NCBI GenBank assembly: GCA_038503035.1
Contig: JAVSML010019021.1
Span: 19,221 to 83,220 of the forward strand
Direction: 5' to 3'
From: Crocodylus rhombifer
Lineage: Eukaryota; Chordata; Crocodylia; Crocodylidae
Length of the DNA stretch: 64,000 nucleotides
A program made the position numbers and the translations under genes. The notes beneath the pieces were generated by a model, which worked only from the letters and a program-made list of their open reading frames with translations, was not told where the DNA came from and made no database searches. Shown here piece by piece: positions 10,022-18,839 of the stretch. Each line of letters starts with the position of its first letter. Position 1 is the stretch's first letter.

Positions 10022-11106
10022 CTATATATTACAAACTTGGTTGGCTTCCACCCAGCTGTTAAATTTAGATGGCCACCCCAACCATTTCACTAACAACCAC
10101 TTCTTTCTTCCCTTTCCTTTTGTTGCTAGAACTTTTTCAACCCTGTAAACTCTGCCTTGTTTGGGGTTCACTTTTTGTAGTTCTACAGGGTAGAAAGAAC
10201 CCTCGATAGGTTCGTCTTCGTAATCTTTTAGGCAGTATACAGGAGTCTGCATGCGTCTAAGGATTTATCCACTATGAAAATCTCATGGGTGAATGTTTGT
10301 TCATAACCTTTTTCAAACCTTCCTCTGGTCCTAGACACTCTCACGTGGTCTCCTTTTCTAAACACGGGTGCTGCTGGTTTTATTTTGAAATAGTCCCCGT
10401 ACACGGTTTTCCACACTCTTTGAGAGTTTGAGACATTCACGTCAACAGGCCTGGTGCGGACAGTTCTGTGAAAACTGTGGTTCTATCTCTTTATAAACTC
10501 TGGTAACACATCAATGTAGCGAAAGGTGTTGCGGGCTATAAAATATTTCCACATCTTTGATTTTAATGTTCTGTTAAACCTCTCTACCAGTGCTGCTTTC
10601 ACTTCACTATTTATCACAAAATGGTGAATATTATACTGTTTTAACAGCTTGCTTAAAGACTTATTTAAAAATTCTTTTCCCCAATCAGTCTGTAATTTTT
10701 GAGGTATATGACCCTCCGTAAAAATGGTTTTAAAGGCCCGAGCTATTTCACCACCTGACTTGTCTTTTAGACCCATGGCCGAGGCATACTTTGATAATTT
10801 GTCTATCACTGTTAAGATGAACTTAACCCTACCATTGTGCTTGGAAAACTGCTGCATATCCACCAAATCTGCCTGCCATTGAGCATCAATAGCTGAAAAA
10901 ACAGTCTTGTTTCTTTTAAAACGTCTTCTTGCCGGTTTGTATAGGGTGTAAGCATCTTGATCTGAAAGTCAGGTGGCCACCCCACTTCTGTTCAGAACCT
11001 TATTCTGCTGTTTGGTGGCTTCAAAAACCGTGTTCACCCCACCAAAACTGTCAGCTTCACCAGGAGAGTAATAAACTTCCTTTAACATAGCCTCCTGTGT
11101 AAACAT
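10022..11106 (-). pseudogene. Retrovirus-like DDE integrase with C-terminal chromodomain
   Basis: The family inserts Polinton/Maverick DNA with short target duplications. ATG 11106 opens an N-terminal domain (EAMLKEVYYSPGEADSFGG), then a segment with YTLYKPARRRFKRN. The rve core follows: first Asp in WQADLVDMQ, second Asp in LQTDWGKEF, Glu in LVERFNRTLK. All three catalytic residues remain. A C-terminal SH3-like part and a chromodomain (YRVEKVL..WLLVKWLGWPSKFNSW) end at 10022. Breaks: TGA at 10971-10969, TAG near 10485-10483 and a one-base-class frameshift near 10250, just before the chromodomain. The reading frame is otherwise continuous. It is the most upstream recognisable gene of the leftward block; a small unidentified ORF lies beyond it. 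Confidence 0.92.
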
Positions 11107-11142
11107 GTCTGGTAACCGCTTCCCCCAACACCCACCCCCACG

Positions 11143-11411
11143 CTAACACCCATGTGGTGCATTCAAACGCTTGAGGACAAATTTAAACCATTGCACAAAG
11201 ATACCCTCTTCCAAATTCTCAGCGTCTGCTTCGAGGGTCTGGGCCTCCTCCATTTGACTGTTCATTGGATCTTCCCAAACAGGGTCAGGCGTCTCAAAGA
11301 GTGGGCAAGGGGCCGTGTCTCCTCCTCAAAACTATTTCTATGGTAACGCTTTCTATAAAGCCGTCTCGGGGTTGTACTGAGAGGGCCTACAGGCGTTGTG
11401 AAAGAATCCAT
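11143..11411 (-). pseudogene. Possible small ORF beyond the integrase, frameshifted
   Basis: ATG 11411 begins MDSFTTPVGPLSTTPRRLY and continues about 50 codons. A shift near 11285 leads into a second frame with PVWEDPMNSQMEEAQTLEADAE and WFKFVLKRLNAP, ending at TAG 11145-11143. Both parts are hydrophilic and protein-like (acidic central segment, terminal basic helix). It lies 37 bases upstream of the integrase start on the same strand. I do not recognise it; it could be an element-encoded accessory or regulatory protein, or chance. Confidence 0.35.
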
Positions 11412-11767
11412 GTCTGCCCCTGCTTGCCTTAGCACAGTCTCAGATAAACAGAGTGGTCATTTGGGAAAGCAGATAGACCCTGTGGGGTTGCCGCCCAAAT
11501 CCCACCCCCTCTATTCATTCCAATTGGTTCAGCATCATTCTTGGGAGGTCAGAGGCCTCTGAAACCTCTGCCAATTGGTTGGGGGTGGTGAGGCAAGTTG
11601 TTAGAGGGCTCACACCACCATCCTGCCACCCCATAGAGCATGCCTGTGCTCCGGTGGGGGGCTAGATCAGTCTGGGACCTGATAGGCCATAATTACACTA
11701 TGTGATCTAAGGCAGTTCTTGCAGCCTGAGGGTTTCGGCTTTGAGGGTCTGCATGGGCTGTCCTTCT
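11412..11767. other. Non-coding right flank of the Polinton genes
   Basis: No coding frame is seen. GC-moderate sequence holds two copies of a CCAATTGG(T)-like string, near 11519 and 11570. This may be promoter or terminal-repeat DNA of the element. Confidence 0.3.
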
Positions 11768-11967
11768 GATGTCATGGACTATGTGGTGCTGGTGTCACAC
11801 ACTACGTGACTGTGTGTGGGGGCAGAGTTGCTGATGTAACACACCACGTGACTGGGGTGGGGGTGGAGTTGCTGATGTCACATAACACTTGATGGGGTGG
11901 AGTGGATGATGTCACATACCATGTGACTGGGGTCAGGGGGTAGGGCTGGCGATGTCACACACTATAC
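11768..11967 (+). repeat. Tandem array of ~41-bp units with GTCAC-N7-GTGAC dyads
   Basis: GTCAC (or GTAAC) starts recur at 11794, 11836, 11877, 11911 and 11954, spaced 42, 41, 34 and 43 bases. In the best units it pairs with GTGAC seven bases later (11794-11810 and 11911-11927). The intervening DNA is G-rich (gggtggggtggag type). A degenerate copy precedes at 11768. A GC-box-like string (gggggcggggct) follows near 11977 and TATA-like strings near 11962 and 12047. This looks regulatory or terminal-repeat-like; ownership by the Polinton is not proven. Confidence 0.65.
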
Positions 11968-12079
11968 AAGGAAAAGGGGGCGGGGCTAAGGGGCAGGACT
12001 TCTGGTCCTACCCATCTGTCACATTTGCATTGAAGGGCGGTGAGCCTATATACTACTGACAAGTATTCAGTTTGGATGA

Positions 12080-12172
12080 TTCTCACAGCGATGTTCCTGC
12101 CTCAAGCAGGGGGTTGGACTAGATGGCCTCCAGAGGTCCCTTCAAGCCCTACTTTTCTATGCTCCTAAGAAA
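12080..12172 (+). mobile_element. CR1 LINE 3' tail fragment
   Basis: The string GGGGGTTGGACTAGATGGCCTC followed by AGGTCCCTTCAAGCCCTA and TTTCTATGCTCCTA is the characteristic CR1 3' UTR end with the terminal CTATG-type motif. Only the last ~90 bases are present, as expected of a strongly 5'-truncated insertion. Confidence 0.8.
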
Positions 12173-12855
12173 AAAATCTTTATTTGAGAGCTAGTGCTGG
12201 AAGTGGAGGGGGAAAAAGAGATAGCATCCATGACTAGCAGCAAGTAAAGCTTTTCTTTCAGTTTTCTTTGATGGAGGCTTAAGCAGGAGAATCTGTAGTT
12301 ACCATATTTCCTCAATTGTAATGTGCAGCTTAATTTTTGCTAAAAGGTGTGTTGTATGTGAAAAAACAATATGTACAGTAACAACTCTACTGCCTCTATG
12401 CAAGGACAGCTAACCATTCTCACATGTGCAGAAAAATTCTGCTGTAAATTAACAGATGCGACTGAAGGATGCTCACAATGGTACAAAGGAAGACTTGTTT
12501 TGGCAGCAGTTTGTTTGTTTGTTTGTAGTGTTTAATGCATGTGTTAAGCAATGATTTGAATTGTTGCAGTTGAGTATGTAAACATCCCTGGTGGAGAGCT
12601 GTTTCATATAGTGGAAATTTCATAATGGAAACAGATATATTATTCTATAGCCCTCTGCATTGTGAATCATCCTGAAATTAAAGGTCTGGGTACTGTAAAC
12701 ACCCTTTAGAACCTGTGGGGCTCATGAATTCTGATTACTTGACAAAGAGGCCATGATTTATAGGATATTTTAGCATACATATGATCTGTTGAGCTACTGT
12801 CCCAACAGCAACTGTGTAAACTTGGCTCTGTGACTTTTTTGAATGGCAGAAGTAA
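12173..12855. other. Non-coding spacer
   Basis: AT-rich sequence without a credible gene. A short GTTTGTTTGTTTGT run lies near 12511. Nothing else recognised. Confidence 0.4.
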
Positions 12856-12976
12856 AGTTGACAGTGGGCTTATCTACACAAGGTGCTTAACTGCACAGTA
12901 GCATAGTTTACTGAACAGTAGGCATGCACATCTACATGTGAACATGCTTACTGTGAAGTAAAAATGCTTAATCATG

Positions 12977-13016
12977 AGTAAATTTGCTACCTGCAAATGT
13001 AGGTAGCAAATTTACT
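12977..13016. repeat. 19-bp inverted repeat with 2-base loop inside a larger fold-back
   Basis: Arms 12977-12995 and 12998-13016 pair at 18 of 19 positions plus one G:T wobble. Weaker complementarity continues outward (acatgtag-type strings at about 12925-12940 and 13043-13058). This makes a roughly 130-bp fold-back at the left edge of the Harbinger-type element. Confidence 0.8.
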
Positions 13017-13784
13017 TGTTATTAGTTACTGTGCAGTTATGCACATGTAGACATGACCTGGAAGCAAGTTTGCTCCTGGGTCAGCCCTACCACTAGGGAG
13101 CTGGTCTGAAGCTAGCCCCAGGGCTCCAGTCTGGGAGCCTCTCCTACTTCAGGGCTGGGCTGGCTCTACTACAGCCCCTGCTTCGGGCCTTTAAAAGCCT
13201 GCAGGTACTCAGAGCTCTAAGGCTCATCAGCAGGGAGCCTGATGCCACTTCAGAACCTTGTGAGCCCCTGGGCAGGCTGCAGGCCAGCTTTCCTAAACTT
13301 CTGCACCCTGGCACCACTGTCTGGAACTGTAGTGCCTCGTGGCTGCTAGGCCCATGCCATCCAGTCTGCAGGCTGCTCCAGGCTGCTGCAGTCTCCAGCC
13401 AGGTCTGCCAGGCCCAAGACCCAGCTGCAGGCAGCTTCTGGCTGCCAGGTCCACTTCCATCTGCCCACAGCCCACCTCTAATAGCCTGCCCTGAGCTTGC
13501 AGATGCTGCAGGGCATTGCCTCTGTTGTGTGGCTGTCAGTCCCATGCTGGGCCCTTGCTCTGGGCACTGCTGGCAGCTGTCGAGGCCTGGCAGCATAGAG
13601 GCAGCTACATGGGGGTCCAGAGAGCTGGCACAGGACCCATGATGGCATCCTACTTTGTAGGCATGCCCACACCTGTGACTACCACCCAGAGACCCAGCTA
13701 GTCCATGGAGGCAACTGGTGACTTTGTGGTGTTGTGGGGTGAGGTGAAGGTGCAGCACCAATTTGAGTGAGGTGGGTGCTCCAA

Positions 13785-14512
13785 TGCCCACATCTATGAG
13801 GAGCTGTCAGCCCAGATGCAGGAGCAAAGGCACGACTTGTCAGGGTGGCAGTGCCAGATAAAGATCAAGGCCTTGCAGACACAGTGGGTTGCCCTTTATG
13901 TGGCAACTGAAAGACATACTCATGCCCTGAGACCCAGGCTGCAGCTGTGCTGTCTATAGGAGTATAAGCAGCCTGCCCAATCTCCCTTCCTGGCCTGGTA
14001 CCCCTGGTAACACACCACCAGGGGAGGGTGCTTTGGGTGTCCAGTAGCCCAACCTGCCAAGCTCCCTGGCTGCACCCTCCATCAGCAGTTTGGGAAGCCC
14101 AGGCCAGTGCCTACTGAACCAGCTCTGCAGCCCCAGCCCCTGCCATGAGGTGTGGCTGACCATGACTGCTTGGCAGTTATAATGTGGCCTCAGGGTCACC
14201 ACCACCCACAGCTGTGTCCCTGTAGATGCATAGGATCCACCAGAGAAGGACTCTGGACAAGACCCTTGTCCTGTATCGCCTGGTCATGGTGTTGGAGGAC
14301 CAGCTGGTGGAAACTTGGGACTGGTGGCTGGAGGACATGGCCTGCCAGACAGAATGTGGACCACCAGGACAGATGGTGGGTGGAGGTAGTAGCTTATGAG
14401 GAGGCATGGTACCAGCACGAGGAGGCCCAGGAACAGTGTGAGGCAGACCGGGAGTTCTGGGTGCAATTCCCGAATCAGGAGTGCAAGTGGGTGGAGGTCC
14501 TGTGGGAGTAGA
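13785..14512 (+). pseudogene. Harbinger Myb/SANT-like DNA-binding protein, broken
   Basis: The translated stretch near 13785-13900 reads AHIYEELSAQMQEQRHDLSGW followed by QIKIKALQTQ. This is the second and third helix region of the Myb/SANT-like (trihelix-like) domain that binds Harbinger termini and partners the transposase. A stop-containing middle is followed by a hydrophilic, Trp/Glu-rich C-terminal stretch (YEEAWYQHEEAQEQCEADREFW near 14400-14460), as in the coiled C-terminus of such proteins. Several frame breaks; function lost. Confidence 0.6.
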
Positions 14513-14660
14513 AATCCACCCTGGCCCAGGCAGTACAGGCTATGGATGATAACTGCTGGGTGAGAGACACCATTCTGGCCCTGGCAACCACCTTTGTGCC
14601 ACCCACTGCATGCCTCCTGACCCTAGCCTCTCCTCCACCTTAGCAACCACACACTGCCCA

Positions 14661-14670
14661 NNNNNNNNNN
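14661..14670. other. Assembly gap (10 N)
   Basis: Ten consecutive N bases. The true gap length is unknown, and the surrounding GC-rich low-complexity sequence may be mis-joined. Confidence 0.99.
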
Positions 14671-15335
14671 CCCAGGCCCAGCCTGACCCCAGCCCCACCA
14701 CTCTCCCCACCTCCACATGAGTGTGGAGCCAGAGTTCCTGCAGCAGGGCCAGGACAGCATGCTGGCTGCCAGAGGGAAAGCCACTTGCACTGGTGGAGTA
14801 CTGGCTGCTATCACCTCTGGGTAAGCCCTCCATCCATCACACTCACCATAGCATGTGCATGCATGGGGGAGTGGCTAGGGGCTGGGGTGCTGGCCACCTG
14901 TCTCCAGGATCTGCCCCTTAGTTGCCCCCACCCCACAGCCCTCACAGCACCCCAACCTGGGATGACACACAAAGGACCTTGTACATAGTTTTCATGGGGA
15001 AGAAGGTACTTTATTGTTGGTGCATAGGGGTAGGTGGTGGAGGGGCTCTGTTTGTTGAGAAGGGGGCTCTGGTTGATGTGAGGGGAATAAAAACTTGTTC
15101 TTGTGAAATGTGCCTGCAGTGAGCATGGTTCTGGGGGTGGGGGGGATGCAGGGTCTGTAGTCAGCAGTGCAGGAAAGCTAGAGTGGGGAGTGCTGAAGGG
15201 GGTGGTCAGCTAATGCCTCCTGTAACTGGTGCTCTGGCCACCTCTGGGGCCTCGCTGGGGGGAGGGGGTGGGGCACTGCTGCCACCATAGGTGGTGCTTC
15301 TGCTACCAGGTGTCCATGCACTGAGGCTCCTCCAT

Positions 15336-16064
15336 CTAGGCTTCACAGAAGAGCTCTCCCTCACAGATGTTATGCAGCACAGACTGCAATGATGACATGG
15401 GAGAGGTTGTCCTTGGTGAACTTGAGGTGGTCAGTAAGGGTGCACCAGTGGCCCTTGATGCAGCTGAAGGTACACTCCACCAGGGCATGAGTCTAGCCCA
15501 GGCACCAGTGGAAGTGAGCCTGGCAGGGTCCAGGTGGCTGGTATAGGGCTGTATGAGCCAGGGAAGGAGCAGGTATGAGGAGTCCTTGATGAGGAGGGAT
15601 GGGACCACCATGGCGCCCAGCTGCAGGTACAGCACCTCAAGCATGAAGCACCCACTGTCCACCAGGCCCAGCAGGGTGGAGTTCTGCAAAGGCTCGGTGA
15701 TGGCAACCTGGAGCCTATTATCAGTGTCTCTGCTGGGGACTGGCCAGACAGATGGGGTGCAAGTGGCAAGTGTGCGGTGGTAGCCCTGGGATGGCATATG
15801 GCAGGTGGGCAGGTGGTCACTGTGCAGTGGGGAAACCAGGAGGGGCGAGATCACCGTGGGCCAGGTAATGGTTGTTACAGCGGGCCAGCAGGGCCAGTGA
15901 GGCAGCCAACAGGAGTGCGGGGCACTGGTCATCACTGTCAGGGGCAGGGGCTGGGGAAGCCACAGCACAGGGAGGCACAGGCATGGAGGAGAGCGCTGCC
16001 ACATACTGTTCCTGTACTGGGTATGCTGCTCCTGGCCAGGGAGCGGCTGGCCAGAGAGCAGCAA
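15336..16064 (-). pseudogene. PIF/Harbinger DDE transposase, frameshifted
   Basis: The clearest piece is DSSYLLLPWLIQPYTSHLDP (about 15600-15530), the hallmark D-S-Y-P.LPWLM.PY block around the second catalytic Asp of Harbinger nucleases. In a shifted frame it is followed by sequence resembling the family's W-C..A...VE..F..LK..W block and a C-terminal LHNICEG (about 15360). The N-terminal half of the usual 350-400 residues is poorly conserved or lost. It lies opposite the Myb/SANT-like gene, as in other Harbingers. Confidence 0.65.
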
Positions 16065-16280
16065 GCTGGGCTGGCTTTTGAAGAGGGCTGCTGGCTGCTG
16101 GCAGCTGCAGCCAGAGCCTGGAGCTTCCCCTGGTGGTTTCAGGGGGCCATTGCAGGGCCCTGGGAATCAGGAGCAGATTAGCAGCAAATCTGCTGCCACT
16201 TCCCTGCACATGTACACACTTGCCTGAAATGAGTACCACATCAAATGCACATGTAGATGCACTCTCTGGTTGCTCTCTTC

Positions 16281-17000
16281 CTGACAGACTTGCTTGATCC
16301 CACCTTAGTAGCTGAGTAGAGACAGAGGACTTTTTATGGGGATGGGTCCTTTGCATGAGCCAAGGGAAAAATTAAATCTGCCCTAACCCTTACAACTGTA
16401 GGCCTTGATGCTCTCACTTTAAGATATGCCAAGGACAGCATCTACCTGAGATAAACATGGTAGAATATTATGATGTTGGCAACAAGATGCATTTTGAATC
16501 ATCCTTGACAGCTTATGCTTGTAGATCATAGGAGTCATGGATGATTCTTTCACTTCAGCGATGTGCAGGAAACATACCGTGGACCAAGCCACCAGCTAGG
16601 AGATCATGCTGGCTGCTGTTATCTATTACTGGGTGCACACACATGACAAGTCTTACATTAAGAGGTAAAGTGGGGGAAGGTTAATAGTTCTTGTTGATTA
16701 ATGTCTCTTTTCAGAAAGTAGCAATTACAGTAAATAACTGAATGCAGAGACATGGTTTGTTACAGTGACTTCAAGATGCTATTTTCCAACAGGCTCAAGG
16801 CCAACAAAAGAAAAAAACCAAGAAAACTCTCAAAAGAATTAATGCTTCTCCCATTGGCATTAGTATATACATCATTAGCAGGCAAGGGATCCTGATACAA
16901 GATGCACAGTCCCAGCCAGAGGGAAGTTAGAGGAGTTAAATATTATACTAATACTTATTACATATTAAGTTACTGCAATAAAATGACAGTTTACAATGGT
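16281..17000. other. Spacer with a weak protein-like patch
   Basis: No recognised repeat. A frame from 16458 reads MVEYYDVGNKMHFESSLTAY, then a stop and about 40 more open codons ending near a GT at about 16663. I do not recognise it; it may be a decayed exon or chance. Confidence 0.25.
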
Positions 17001-17474
17001 GCCGGGCTGGGTCAAGCCCCCGCCCAGGCCCCTACTTGGCCCAGCCCCGCAGGGAGTGACAAGAGAAAGAGTGGGGTACTCACCAGTCCCCCTCCTGTAG
17101 GGCAGGGCCCCCCAAATCCCGGGCAGGGCCCCCCTGGCCTGAGAAACCAGCGTTCCCTGACGGCAGGCCCACTGCGCATGCATGCAGTTTAAAAGGGCCC
17201 GCCAAACAGGGGGAAAAAAAATAAAAGCTCAGTTAGGCTCCGGAGCAGTGAAAGACACGCGGGTGAAGCCCGCTGCACCCCCGCTTCCCTAAAGCCCCCC
17301 AGACACACCCTCAGCAGCCACAGAGCCCCCTGCTGACCCCCAGCACAGACGGAGATAAGTGGGCTCGTGGTGGGAAGGGGTTAACTCCTCGCTCCCTGGG
17401 AGGAGGCGTCTGTGTGGAGCCGGGCTCGGTCAAGCCCCCGCCCAGGCCCCTACTCGGCCCAGCCCCCCAGGGAG
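17001..17474 (+). repeat. Duplicated 56-bp block in the CR1-A 5' UTR
   Basis: 17001-17056 and 17419-17474 are near-identical (GCCGGGCT.GGTCAAGCCCCC start, CAGCCCC.CAGGGAG end) and 418 bases apart. The intervening DNA is not repeated. This could be a remnant of tandem promoter monomers or of a template switch during retrotransposition. Confidence 0.8.
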
Positions 17475-17721
17475 CCACGTGACTGGAGCCGTGCGAACAG
17501 GCTGGGTAAACAGGCGCTGGAGTTAGCACGGAGTTCGCGCAGGAGAGGGCGTGGGAGGGCATGAGACCCTGCCTGCGAACCCCCCAGAGTAGTCAGTTCC
17601 AGCCATAGCCAGCCTATCAGAGGCATGACATGGATGGGAACGCGCCGCACCCCTTGGGCCCCCTCAGGCTCTGTGGCCCCCCCATTGGGCACCTCAGAGA
17701 CGGCCACCCAGACAGATCCCA

Positions 17722-18723
17722 TTGGTTCTGGGCTCCACGCAGACGGAGACCCTGGTTCTTGGCTGCGGGAGCTGCCTGTCCCTTTTTCAGGCTCTGGGGC
17801 CCAGGAGCATGGCCACCTCCCCTTGCAGGGTCTGCTCCCTACTGGGGTCTCTGCCGTGCCAGCTGGAGGAGCTCCAGGCCACAGCCCAGAGACTGCATGG
17901 CATCAGGGATTGCGAGCAGGAGATAGACTCCTACTGCCAGGCCCTTCTCCCCCAGGAGCCTCAGGGTAGAGCACCGTCTCCCTCCAGGACTAAGGAGGAC
18001 TCTGGGACCTCCCGCTCTGCCCAGTCAGAGACATGGACCAAGGTGGTCAAGGGCCCTAAGGCCCACTGCACCAAGCCCCCTCCCTTGCCGGAGCTTAGCA
18101 ACAGGTTTGCACCTCTTGCTGCCCCAGCAGAGCCCACGCAGTTGCCAGCTCCCGCAGGCAACTCAGGCTCAACCACAGCTACTGCCCCCGCTCTCCCCAA
18201 GACAAAACGAAAGGTGTTTGTTGTGGGAGACTCCATCCTACGGGGCACTGAGGGGGCAATCTGCTGCCCCGACCCCTTAGCCCAGGAAGTCTGCTGCTTC
18301 CTGGGGGCCCGCATCTGAGACATTGCAGAGAGGATCCCAGAGCTCCTCCGGTCCACAGACCACTATCCCATGCTCCTTATTCACGTGGGCACCAATGACA
18401 TGGCTCGGAGCACCCCCAGCCAGGTCATGAGGCACTACAGGGATTTGGGAGAGGAGATTAGGGGTCTGGGAGCTCAGGTGGTGTTTTTGTCGATCCTCCC
18501 AGTCTCGGGCTATGGGCTGAGGAGGGAGAGGAGGATCCACGCAGTGAACCAAAGACTGCGGAGCTGGTGTCATCGGGAAGGCTTTGGCTTCCATGACCAC
18601 AGCCCGCTCTTTGGCGAGAGAGGCAGCGAGCTGCTGGGAAGAGATGGCCTCTACCTCTCCCCCCTGGGGAGGAGGCTCTTCTCAGCCAGGCTGGCTGACC
18701 TGCTCCAACGGGCTTTAAACTAA
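17722..18723 (+). pseudogene. CR1-A ORF1, esterase-domain protein with one stop
   Basis: The frame is 333 codons from ATG 17722 to TAA 18721-18723, broken only by TGA at 18316-18318. The N-terminal part has a Cys-rich segment (CRVCSLLGSLPC) and a helical stretch. The C-terminal part is an SGNH-type esterase: VVGDSILRG (block I Ser), then LIHVGTNDM (block III Asn) and DGLYLSPLG (block V region; the usual His context is altered to LSPLG). CR1 ORF1 esterases are thought to act on lipids or membranes in RNP handling. The stop falls between blocks I and III. ORF2 starts 116 bases downstream. Confidence 0.85.
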
Positions 18724-18839
18724 GCCTGCTGGGGTATGGGGGGACTACTGCCACTGGTGGCCTGCTGAGCAACCCTTGCAAAGCCAGCAGACCAAGGCAC
18801 TTAAGGGAGCCCACCCCTGCCCCAGCCCTGGCACAATCT

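Larger units (their letters stand above)
12860..16280. mobile_element. PIF/Harbinger-type DNA transposon, degraded
   Basis: Two divergent-function genes typical of the superfamily are present: a Myb/SANT-like gene on + (about 13.78-14.5 kb) and a DDE transposase relic on - (15.34-16.06 kb). The outer regions share a terminal-like string in inverted orientation, gcacatctacatgtg (12927-12941) and cacatgtagatgc (16250-16262). The flanks are rich in such palindromic acatgt elements. Exact ends and TTA-type target duplications could not be fixed. The boundaries given are approximate. Confidence 0.65.

Noticed and set aside
1..12060. Polinton terminal inverted repeats
   Set aside because: No complementary match was found by eye between the left 336 bases and 11.4-12.1 kb; the left end probably lies outside the window.
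13144..13791. 215-codon minus-strand frame
   Set aside because: Low-complexity Ser/Gly/Leu-rich sequence in GC-rich Harbinger DNA with no domain; the opposite strand leads into the Myb/SANT-like gene.
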